64,000 bases of DNA from Sabellastarte sp. h YS-2021. Taxonomy: Eukaryota > Annelida > Polychaeta > Sabellida > Sabellidae. Below are positions 51,751 through 60,371 of this stretch, in pieces (position 1 is the first letter of the stretch; each line of letters starts with the position of its first letter). The DNA is taken from NCBI GenBank assembly GCA_964017235.1, contig OZ024938.1, forward strand, positions 60,999,816 through 61,063,815. Reading direction: 5' to 3'. The notes under the pieces are model-generated. The model was not told the origin of the DNA and did not search any database. It saw only the letters and a list, made by a program, of their open reading frames with translations. Position numbers and translations under genes: made by a program.

Positions 51751-53858
51751 GCGTGGAGGTTGAGGTGCTGCGGGGAGCTGTGGAACACAAAGTTGTGGGA
51801 CTGCTTGAGGAGTGTTGTCGACACCGGGAGTTGTAGAGGGATCTCTGTTGAGAGCTGCACTAGGTCCCAGAACCAGGGCATCCCTGGCCAGCCTGGGGCT
51901 ATTAGTATGATCAGGCAGGTGCATTGCCTGATTTTTTGGATCACCCTGTAAAGGAGAGCCGTTGGAGGGTAAGCATAAGCAGTGAGACCCGTCCAGTCTA
52001 TGTTTAGAGCATCTATGTCCCAGGCCTGGGGGTCTGGGATAGGAGACACGTACAGAGGGAGCTTGTGGTTCAGATGAGTGGCAAAAAGGTCCACGTGGGG
52101 AGTGAACCACTTTCGGCAGATCTGTTTGAACACCTGTGGATGGAGTGACCATTCGGTCGACTGAACCTGGTTCGACCTGGAAAGTAGGTCGGCCATCACA
52201 TTCAGGCACCCTGGAATGTGTCTGGCTTTCAAGATTATGTGATAGTGGTGGCACCAGGTCATGAGTCTCCACAGGAGTGCGCACATCTCCGCCGAGTGTG
52301 TTCCCCCTTGTTTGTTTATGTAAGCTACCACAGTTGAGTTGTCCGTGGCAACTAGCACTGTTTGGTCCTGACACTGGTCTTTGAAGTGTCTCAAAGCCAG
52401 AAAGACAGCTTTCAATTCTAGGACGTTTATGTGAAGTCCTTTTTCCTGAGGTGACCACAGACCTTTTGTAGAACTTTGTTCTAAGTGAGCGCCCCAGCCT
52501 TCGTTTGAGGCGTCTGTAAAGAGTTGGATACTGTGGTCTTTGGGATGAAGGTCGGCGCCTATCATCACCTTTGCAGGATTCTGCCACCAGTCCAGATGAG
52601 CAGAAATGACTTCTGTCCAGGGAAGGAGGCTGTCCAGCGACTGAGGAAATTTCCAGTGCTCTTTCAGGTGAAACTGAAACGGTCTCATGTGAAGGCGTCC
52701 CTCCGGGACCATCTTCTCCGTTGAGGCTAGCAACCCAATTAGAGACATCAAACATCTTGCAGTCAAAACATGTTTCGACTTGAGCCGTAGGATCAAATCC
52801 TGAAGTTTGAGCCATCTCTCTTGAGTGGGTTTTACAAGGGCTGAATCTAGGTGGTATTCGTAGCCCATGAACGAGAACACCCGAGTTGGTTTCAGTTCTG
52901 ATTTCTCTTGGTTTAAGATCCATCCCAAGGACTGGGTGAGATCTACCACTGTCCGAGTGTTCACTAATGCTTCCTCCTGGGACTGAGACCTGATCAGCCA
53001 GTCGTCCAGGTATTGATGAAGTCTGAGTCCTCTGCTGAGGGCCATGAGCTTCACTTCTTTGACGACCATGGTGAATACCTGGGGGGCTGTGGCTAGTCCG
53101 AATGGGAGCGAGGTGAACTGGAACACCTGTGACCTGTGGCAAAATCTTAGATACTTCCTTGAGTTTGGATGGATGGGGATGTGGAGGTAAGCGTCCGACA
53201 GGTCTATTGACGCTACCCATTCCCCCGGAATCAGAGAAGTCCTGATGGACTCTGGCGTTTCCATTTTGAACTTTTCTACGTGTAGAAAAGTGTTGAGCCT
53301 GCTTAGATCTATTACTGGCCTCCACCTTTGGTGAGGCTTGGGTACAAGAAAGAGGCGACTGTAAAACCCGAGAGATTTTACATTTTCCACCCTTTCGATA
53401 GCGTTCTTTAACAGGAGAGACTGGATGCAATCGGCCAAGGCTTGGTCTTTTTGAGGGGCCTTGTACTCTGACACAATCAGAGGAAATCTTATCAAGTTTG
53501 GCCTTGAGAGGAATAGCAGAACGTAGCCATTGGTGATGATATTTAACACGTTGGCTGAGCAATTGTTTGCGTGCCAGTCTCTCCTGAAAGAACGGAGGCG
53601 ACCTCCTACTGGTGGATTGATTGAGGCTTGATAGGAGTCATTGGGAAGAGGGGTTTCCACGCCCTTTTCCTTTGTTGTGGGGTCGAAAACGACCCCTGGA
53701 GCCTCTGAAGTTTGGTTTTCCTCTAGAAGAGGGAAACGAATAGTTGCTGCTTTGGGAGGAATTGCCCCCAAAGGGGCGTTTCCTGTAGGAGCCTCTTCTC
53801 TTATTGTGGTGGGAACCACGAAAGGGCTTATTTTGGTAAGGTCCGAAACCCTGAGCAT
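51582..53858 (-). CDS. DIRS-A reverse transcriptase / RNase H / methyltransferase-like polyprotein
   Basis: 758 codons without a stop. RT: FLVPKPHQRWRPVIDLSRLN, VASIDLSDAYLHIPIH (catalytic Asp), PFGLATAPQVFT and the YLDDWLI box (Asp-Asp). RNase H: IQLFTDASNEGWGAHLE, INVLELKAVFLAL, VATDNSTVVAYINKQGG and NVMADLLSR. C-terminal Dam-like methyltransferase region usual in DIRS elements: VDLFATHLNHKLPLYVSP, DALNIDWTG, LIILIAPGWPGMPWFWDL. The first ~75 residues overlap the gag frame, so a start inside or after gag is likely. Appears intact. Confidence 0.9.
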   Translation of the reverse strand: MLRVSDLTKISPFVVPTTIREEAPTGNAPLGAIPPKAATIRFPLLEENQTSEAPGVVFDPTTKEKGVETPLPNDSYQASINPPVGGRLRSFRRDWHANNCSANVLNIITNGYVLLFLSRPNLIRFPLIVSEYKAPQKDQALADCIQSLLLKNAIERVENVKSLGFYSRLFLVPKPHQRWRPVIDLSRLNTFLHVEKFKMETPESIRTSLIPGEWVASIDLSDAYLHIPIHPNSRKYLRFCHRSQVFQFTSLPFGLATAPQVFTMVVKEVKLMALSRGLRLHQYLDDWLIRSQSQEEALVNTRTVVDLTQSLGWILNQEKSELKPTRVFSFMGYEYHLDSALVKPTQERWLKLQDLILRLKSKHVLTARCLMSLIGLLASTEKMVPEGRLHMRPFQFHLKEHWKFPQSLDSLLPWTEVISAHLDWWQNPAKVMIGADLHPKDHSIQLFTDASNEGWGAHLEQSSTKGLWSPQEKGLHINVLELKAVFLALRHFKDQCQDQTVLVATDNSTVVAYINKQGGTHSAEMCALLWRLMTWCHHYHIILKARHIPGCLNVMADLLSRSNQVQSTEWSLHPQVFKQICRKWFTPHVDLFATHLNHKLPLYVSPIPDPQAWDIDALNIDWTGLTAYAYPPTALLYRVIQKIRQCTCLIILIAPGWPGMPWFWDLVQLSTEIPLQLPVSTTLLKQSHNFVFHSSPQHLNLHAWSLGVDNSKNKASLWKWQRELLHLSGLQQGTSTNQSGPYLKNGAEIIRWISPHHL

Positions 53859-55727
53859 CTTTTGAGGTGCCTTTTTTGAGAAGGAAGTCCTCGCCTTCCT
53901 TCACTGACTGGGAGTTGAACAGGGAACGAGTCCAGAGAGAGGAATTCCTGAGCTCTTGACGTCTGGTTTCCCCTAATTGTGGCTGCAGGTGGGACATTTC
54001 GGCTTCGCGTCTAAGCAAGCCGGAAGTTGCCATTGTGTAAAGTTCCCTTTGTAAAATATGGGCAAGGGATTTGCTCAGGCAGGTTATGGCCTTATGTTGA
54101 ATAGTGAGGGTCTTCTCCCAGAGATCAAAGTAGTCATAGGCCTCATCATAACCACGTTTTACTGCTTTTTCAGGGTCGGCACCTTTCCTGACCTGGGACT
54201 TGACCTTCTTGAAGGTTTCTTTTAGTCCATAACGACACCTCCTCATGGTAGAGTTGCAGGAGGAGGATGTCTTGGCAAAAGTGGTCGTGAAATTCAATGT
54301 GGTTAGATTGTACCTTGCCTGTTGTTCTAAGTCCTTGAGGACAGAGAGTGGGACCTTGCCTAAAGGGGCCCCCGAAGGTTTAGGAGATATACAGATCTTG
54401 GCAAAGTCTGCATTTAAATCTTGGAGTTTCTCTGAAAAACAAGGTTGTCCAACCTTGTACCACTTAGAAGTGGAAGGGGGGGGCTTTGGGTATTTGCCCT
54501 CTGCCAGGTTTGCAGCCATAAGGTCATTGTTGAATTTGTCAAAGGCATCTCTTATACCAGAGTTGAGGGGCAACATAGCTGATGGACCCGTAGGTCTCAG
54601 CTCTTGGACGGCCACCTCGTCATCGATACCTATGATAGCAGTAGCAGGTCTGGGGACTGAATCCCTCGGATCAGGTAATTGAGGATACGTCGAAAAGTAT
54701 CTACCTCCTCCGCATATTGATTTGGGATGTCAGCCAGAGCCACATCCCTATAGTAGGGCGGATCAAGGTCAATTTGAGGATGTTCCTGATCATCAGAGGC
54801 CATTCTCTGGGGCTTGGGAGACCTGTGTTTACGTCTAGGGGACTGATCCTCCCCTGACGATGAGGGCAAATATGCGGACCTTGACTTATGTTTAGACTTG
54901 TCAGAGTGCTTTTTAGGTCTAGAATATGAAGGGCGATCATGATCGGAATCAGATCCCGAACCTGAGATTGGAGCATGGCTAACCTTGTGAGTGGACCTCT
55001 TGGGGCGAACAGACTGTGTCTGTTCGGAAGAGCTAAGACGAACGTCCGAACCTTGCTCGGCCTGAAGGCGAGGAGGAAGAGAAGGGCCATATTCAATATC
55101 CATGGGTTCTGAAGCACTGACAGAGGTCTGAGGTTCGGTGCGAACAGCCGAAGAGGCGATCTTATCAGCCAGCCCTTGTTGAGATTTTAGGAAATCTTCA
55201 CGCATAGATTTAAGGGCATCATAGATGTTGGCCTGAAAAACACCAAATTTCTGATCAAATTTGTGGTCCAAAGACTTTTCTACAGAAGAATGGACTTTAT
55301 GATGTAAGGCTGTACTGGGAGTGGGAGGAACAGTACGCCCTGGTGTAGTAAGAGGCAAAGGATCGAAAGATAAGGGTCTGGGACGTGGAGGTGAAGTAAA
55401 CAAATGATCGGCCGCAGCCTCAAGTTCGGCTTGCGATCCAGAAAACGATTCAAAAGAATCGCCAAGTACCTCGTCCCGATCTTTGTCCGATGCCTGTGAA
55501 GTGGGATGTTTTTTCTTGTATCGTCTTCTATTAGCAATTTTAGTGGACTGTTCGTCTGTGAAAGACGCACAGATTTGACAAGTACCAGCTTTTGTAACAC
55601 ACAGATCATCGCCCTTCCCTGCATCTCTGCAGGAAGGGCAATAGCCATGACTGTCGAATGGCTGACAGAAATGATTGCATTTGCTGGATCTGGGTTTATC
55701 TTTAGAAGACTGGTGGGCGGTGGCCAT
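53638..55727 (-). CDS. DIRS-A ORF1 (Gag-like), one frameshift
   Basis: Two frames, 55727-54630 and 54615-53638, form one ORF of about 700 residues. Reading continues in the second frame from about 54690 (QLPDPRDSVPRPATAIIG), so a single indel near 54680-54700 breaks it. The N-terminus has a Cys/His cluster (CNHFCQPFDSHGYCPSC, CVTKAGTCQIC) resembling a zinc-binding motif. Then follow a charged, Ser/Pro-rich region, a helical middle and an Arg/Gly-rich C-terminal tail (GSHHNKRRGSYRKRP) suited to nucleic-acid binding. This architecture is typical of DIRS ORF1. Confidence 0.82.
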
Positions 55728-55990
55728 GTTTTAATGCAATAAAATATGAAAATACTCCGAACCGTAGATTCGAGCAGTACTAGTGTAGTGGCGAGCACAC
55801 AACACGCGAAATAAGAAGACGTTAAAAAACTGACAAAATACAGCACCGGAAGTGCTGAAAATTGGGTATAAGATTCTATACTGCTAAATAAAGGAAAAGC
55901 CGAATTATGGACGAATGACAAACAATATATCCAGAGATATAATAGAAAACAGCTTTGAAAACTTAGCAGAGCATCCAATATGGCGGCGAC

Positions 55991-56132
55991 CAACGAAAAG
56001 GAGGCTGATACACAGGAAGTGATGACGTCACGACAACCTATGAGGCCGAACCAACTGCATGCTTGTTTTTCTCGAGCGTTGGTCGTCTGTGCCTCGCGGC
56101 AACCAGTAAAGCATTCAGTCCCACATGGTAAG
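55991..56132. repeat. Inverted terminal repeat of DIRS-A (5' side of the coding strand)
   Basis: Pairs with 49889-50030. It lies ~260 bp upstream of the ORF1 start at 55727 and probably contains the promoter. A TGACGTCA palindrome (56024-56031) lies inside and is repeated in the partner copy. Confidence 0.88.
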
Positions 56133-56151
56133 CTATTGTAGCGCAATAAAA

Positions 56152-56937
56152 TCTCATCTAGCCAGTTTGATCTTCGTTGAGTTTGCAGAAGAATTAACTC
56201 AAAAGTCACAGTATTCTTTCCAATGGAGACATGGCCATAGGAAGGTTTTATTATCTAGTAAATAGTTATTGCAATTCTTCAACAGGGCTGAACAGACAAG
56301 CAGTGCACATACTGCCCCAAAGATGTCTGTTGGATCTTCATCCAAATTTACAGCAAAGGAAGGTAATCTGTCCATATTTTCATGTCTTGATAAGCAGGAA
56401 GTCCACTGTACCTGCTGGGAAGCAAAATAATAACTGCAAGGATCAGTGGATATGCTTCTGTAGTCGTTCTTTTGGAGGGAGACCTGTAACTGTACCAGAG
56501 TGGCGCTCCACCCACAGTAAAGAATCTACAACCTCCGTTGCAAAGACAACTGCATTCTTTCTTCTTTGTTTTCGAGCATACGCTAATACTCATATTCTGC
56601 CATCAATTAAGGGACAATAAAGCAGTTTTCCACTGAAAACTACGGGAGCTCTTCTCTGCATACCTTTCATCGACACGGAGGTAGTTCCAGTCGAATAATG
56701 GGCGAGTACAGCCGAAGATATACACGTCTTCCACTGAAGACTTTACAGCAACATCTTCTTGCACATCTTATTCTGACCCTTTTCAGGACAAGGGAGGCAG
56801 AATAGTGGTAGTACCAGTCGAATAATGGACAACTACAAGTAGGTGCACGCTTGCACGCTTCAAAACTTCATAGATTTTCATCCGTGAATGGACGATAATA
56901 AGGAAAAGTACGTGTTGCTCCCATATCGACCAAAAAT
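56152..56937 (-). other. DIRS-B 5' interior segment
   Basis: Sequence between DIRS-A and the right terminal repeat of DIRS-B. No convincing domain was read here; the frames at 56231-56620 and 56348-56593 look like noise. By position it should be the 5' leader and gag of DIRS-B, but similarity to DIRS-A gag is not visible by eye. Confidence 0.4.
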
Positions 56938-57107
56938 ATAATGAAGATCTCTCGACAATCGTCTGTCGACAACGACTACTGCGCAAGCGCGGACATGCGC
57001 AGACAAAGGGGTCACCTCTTGTGACAAGAATATTCCTTTACAAATTCTTGTCGGTCGATACGTTTTGCTCCACAAAGCCAAACAAGCACTTGTGAGGATA
57101 AGGTAAG
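56938..57107. repeat. Right inverted terminal repeat of DIRS-B
   Basis: Inverted copy of 45370-45549. A ~10 bp difference around the poly(T)/poly(A) segment and scattered changes show more divergence than between the DIRS-A repeats. Confidence 0.88.
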
Positions 57108-57126
57108 GCTATTTTACGCAATAAAA

Positions 57127-58489
57127 AGTCACTTTAAAATAGTAAAAAAGGTCAGTTTTAATGGTCAACTTTTTTATTTTCCTTTGGAGGCACATCAGAA
57201 GGTTTCTGTCAAAAAAAAAATTACAGTTATGAAAACTGCCAAACAAATACAAACCACAAGACAGCCTGAATCAACACCTTACAAAATGTCATAGAAACAC
57301 TGGTTCAAGGGCCATAAGAAGAAGGCCAGCTTCACTTACTCCCTAGAACAAGTCCACTGACTGCAAAGACTTCATTGTACACTCTCTACACAGAGGACAG
57401 AGAAAGATCCCATATCAACACCAGTGAGCCACAAAAATACCCTATAAAGACTTCAAAATCAGAGTCTGTCAGCCTCTGCAACATGCACTCTGAGCCATCA
57501 CATTATGGGAGAAAATCCTAGCTTTCCCTACTTTACAGATTGAAAATGGCTCAAAACACGAAACAACCAGCTTCTATATAAATCAATACATACAATAAAT
57601 TCCCAAAGGTACAATCGGGACAAGAACCAGATTCAGAACAGTGTACACATAAATACGATCATGTACGCATAAATATGATTATGTACAATCCCACCAAAAT
57701 ACCACAAGGTTCTTCTCTACAGAAGATGCAAGTGAAACTCAGATTTTATCCAACAAATGGGGTGTTGTAGGTTAACTTACAGAAAGAAAGAAAAATTTTC
57801 CGTGGTTAGCCATCCTGGATTCTTTTAAAAAGCAACAATAATATTCTACCACCTAAAAACAATCAATAGTAAAAGGCCAAGTTAAAAGTAGACTGATGAA
57901 ATTGACAACTTAATATTGTCAACTGGTTTACTGGAGAATGATCATATTCTGAAGGAAAATTCCCGGATTAATTAAGATACATGTTCCTTTTCAGATGAAT
58001 ACCCATCCTAGAAAAGTCATGCCTTGAAGCTTCACTGTGTTGCATGTGAAAATCATATACCATAAACTATTATTAATAAACGCGAAATTCTGACCATGTG
58101 TCTCAAACTCCTTACCAATCAAATCCTAGTGCTTGTTGAGTATCCTACGCAGGAGATAGCTTAAAATACTGCCCTGATTACTAGAAACCAATCAACTCTG
58201 CTCCCAGAAAGTACTTATGGCAGACTTGCTTCACGAAATAAATACACAAGGGAGCCCAGTCCTGCTTACAGCAGACTGGATTAACATGCCAACTCTCATA
58301 AACTGAAAACAAATGATAAGGTATACAACTTCTAGACATTCAGATTCCACAATAATATCAAAATGGTAAAAAAATGGTTTTATGCTAGATCCACAGCATG
58401 GTAATGGTAATGATTAGCATCAGAGATACATGTAGCCCCCAAGCCCTGGAAAATAGTTTTCAATACCGTAAGATATAGAAGTTACACAG
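57127..58489. other. AT-rich sequence, no gene recognised
   Basis: Right flank of DIRS-B, probably intron or 3' flank of the minus-strand ICE2-like gene. A minus-strand acceptor-like TTTTTTGACAG precedes 57205, followed by 15 codons and a stop, but its phase does not fit the last firm exon. Otherwise nothing is seen. Confidence 0.35.
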
Positions 58490-59636
58490 TACAAAGATCA
58501 GGAGACTCTCACAGAGCAAACTGTGTGGCATGATGTTGCACACCTGCACCCTCTAACCAATAACCCTACCCAGTATCAAGTTCCTATACTTAACAGTTTC
58601 CCAGATATAGCCCAGAGAAGATTTTGAAGATAAAGGTGAGTATGGCAACATTAAAGGTCAAATCAAGGTCACACTATGACGTTGCATACCAACAACCCCA
58701 ACCCAATGCCCCTGCCAAGCATCAAATTCTTACACCTTACAGGTTCTGAGATATACCCTGTACAAGATTTTCATACTAAAGGTCACTAAAGCAAGGTCAA
58801 AGGTAAAGTCACACGATGATGCTGCACACATACAACCCCAATCAATGTCCCAAAATAAGTATAAACATTCAACACCTTATGGTTTCTGAAAAACAGCCGG
58901 GACAAGCTTTTCACCACCAACCACCCACCCGCCCATCTCAATGTCATGGCTGAAAACAATACCCACACAGCCCTTAAAGGTTGTGGGGTAAAAATGTTGT
59001 TAAAGGTCACACCATGATGCACACCTACACCCCCACCAATGTCCCTATCAAGTGTCAACCTTCTACACCTTACACAATCCAAGAAATAGCCCAGACAAGA
59101 TTTTAAATCTCAAGGTTACTATGACAAGGTCAAAGGTCAAATCAAGGTCACATCATGACGTTGCACACCTACACCCCCAAACCAATGTCCCTACCACATA
59201 TCAACTTCCTACACCTTACAGTTTTCAAGATATAACCCGGACAAGATTTTATAGGTAGAGGTCACTCCAGCCAGGTCAAAGGTAAAATCAAGGTCACATC
59301 ATGACGTTGCACACCTACACCCCCAACCAATGTCCCTACCAAGTATCAACTTTCGACAACTTACAGTTTACAAGATAAAGCCCGAAAAAAGATTTTATAG
59401 GTCAAGGTCACTACAGCAAAGTCAAAGGTCAAATCAAGGTCACACCATGACACTGCACACCTACACCCCGTAACCAATGTCCCTACTATGTATCAACTTT
59501 TTACACCTTACGGTACCCAAGATATAGCTCAGCCAAGAATTTCAAACTCAAGGTCACTACGGTAAGGTCAAATCAAGGTCAGACCATGACGTTGTACACC
59601 TACACCCCTAACCAATGTCCCTACCAAGTATGAACT
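58490..59636. repeat. Tandem array, about 145 bp period, about 8 units
   Basis: The phrase GTTGCACACCTACACCCCC (with variants) recurs near 58535, 58681, 58821, 59016, 59160, 59306, 59452 and 59591, mostly 139-146 bp apart. Units share CAATGTCCCTACCAAGTATC, CACCTTACAGTTT and AAGGTCAAAGGTCAAATCAA. One unit (58880-58990) carries an extra ~50 bp that includes CCACCCGCCCAT, which recurs at 60178-60198. Confidence 0.9.
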
Positions 59637-59638
59637 TA

Positions 59639-60142
59639 AGCCTCTCTTACATCCCATCGTACGTGCACGTATGTCCCTGTTACAGAGAAAAATCTCCTAA
59701 TTTACAAGGGATATTTACAATTTTATTACAGAATATCAAGGTCGCACAGACCCCGAAATTAAAATTGGCATGCACATTTTCCCTGCTTGCACGCAGCATG
59801 GCTATAAACGCATCCATGTCGTAAGGGAAACTTAGAGAGGCTTGGCCTCTTGTGTTCTCCTTGCTAGTGTTGTAAGATCTGCCCATTCACTTGCAGGGAT
59901 TGCACACATCATATATTACACTCATGTGTACCTTGTATCCATAATAAACCCACTGTGAAACCTGTAGCTAGTCACAGTCTGTTCTTTGATGTTCAAGTAC
60001 TGACACTCTTGTTAGAAAAATATACCTTGTTTGCACGTGCAAATCTCTGCTACCCCACTACCAGGCTACGTTCATATTTTTCAAAAATATTTGCAGCACA
60101 CTTACATGCATATACACGTATGATGGGATGTAAGAGAAGCTT
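59639..60142. mobile_element. Harbinger-like MITE (504 bp) inserted in the array
   Basis: Terminal inverted repeats AGCCTCTCTTACATCCCATC (left) and AGCTTCTCTTACATCCCATC (right, opposite strand), flanked by TTA on both sides (59636-59638, 60143-60145). A 3 bp TWA duplication is typical of PIF/Harbinger. Array sequence (TACAGTTTCTGAG...) resumes on the right. No transposase. Confidence 0.78.
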
Positions 60143-60262
60143 TACAGTTTCTGAGGTACAGCCCAGACAAACTTTTTCCCGCCACCCGCCCATCCGGACA
60201 CCATGGGTGAAAACAAGACCCCGACAGCCCTTAAGAGCTGTGGGGTAAAAACAGATGTAAAA
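60143..60262. repeat. Last unit of the 145 bp array
   Basis: Matches the variant unit at 58880-58990 through CAGCCCTTAA and TGTGGGGTAAAAA. It is separated from the array by the MITE. Confidence 0.75.
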
Positions 60263-60286
60263 CCACAAGTCTAATGTTTTTTTTAC

Positions 60287-60371
60287 CTAAAGTTGCCACT
60301 ACTTGCTAGCACTTGTGAGATGTCCACTTCTTCCTCTGTGAGAACTTCACTATTTTTGAAAGCTATTCTCA
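60287..60371 (-). CDS. ICE2: ICE2-like exon c
   Basis: 85 bp. The acceptor TGTTTTACAG and donor GTAAAA flank it. With the carried base it reads VRIAFKNSEVLTEEEVDISQ then VLASSGNF, an acidic helix-like segment. The exon is supported by phase continuity rather than by family similarity. It leaves two bases, so at least one more exon is expected downstream. Confidence 0.6.

Larger units (their letters stand above)
49839..56151 (-). mobile_element. DIRS-type retrotransposon A (younger), 6.3 kb, nested in DIRS-B
   Basis: Inverted terminal repeats of 142 bp (49889-50030 and 55991-56132), an internal complementary region (50092-50191), and gag, RT/RNase H/MT and tyrosine recombinase ORFs on the minus strand. 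The repeats are nearly identical and long frames are preserved; only one gag frameshift was noticed. Both ends share ATAAAAT (49839-49845, 56146-56152), which may be the recombination core. The element is more GC-rich than its surroundings. Confidence 0.92.
45328..57126 (-). mobile_element. DIRS-type retrotransposon B (older), split by DIRS-A
   Basis: Ends are inverted repeats: 45370-45549 is the reverse complement of 56938-57107 (CTTACCTTATCCTCACAAGTGC... against ...GCACTTGTGAGGATAAGG). An internal complementary region at 45583-45700 joins the complement of the left terminus to the complement of the right terminus, diagnostic of DIRS elements. Coding remnants on the minus strand lie at 45701-49835 and possibly 56152-56930. 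The interior is interrupted by DIRS-A at 49839-56151. There is no target duplication, as expected for tyrosine-recombinase insertion. Confidence 0.85.

Noticed and set aside
51751..53562. A single 965-residue recombinase protein
   Set aside because: Only the last ~361 residues show recombinase features; the upstream frame overlaps the RT gene in another frame.
57158..57205. Terminal exon of the ICE2-like gene (15 codons then TAA after a good acceptor)
   Set aside because: The reading that gives the plausible tail needs phase 0, but exon c leaves two bases. Without an intermediate exon it does not fit.
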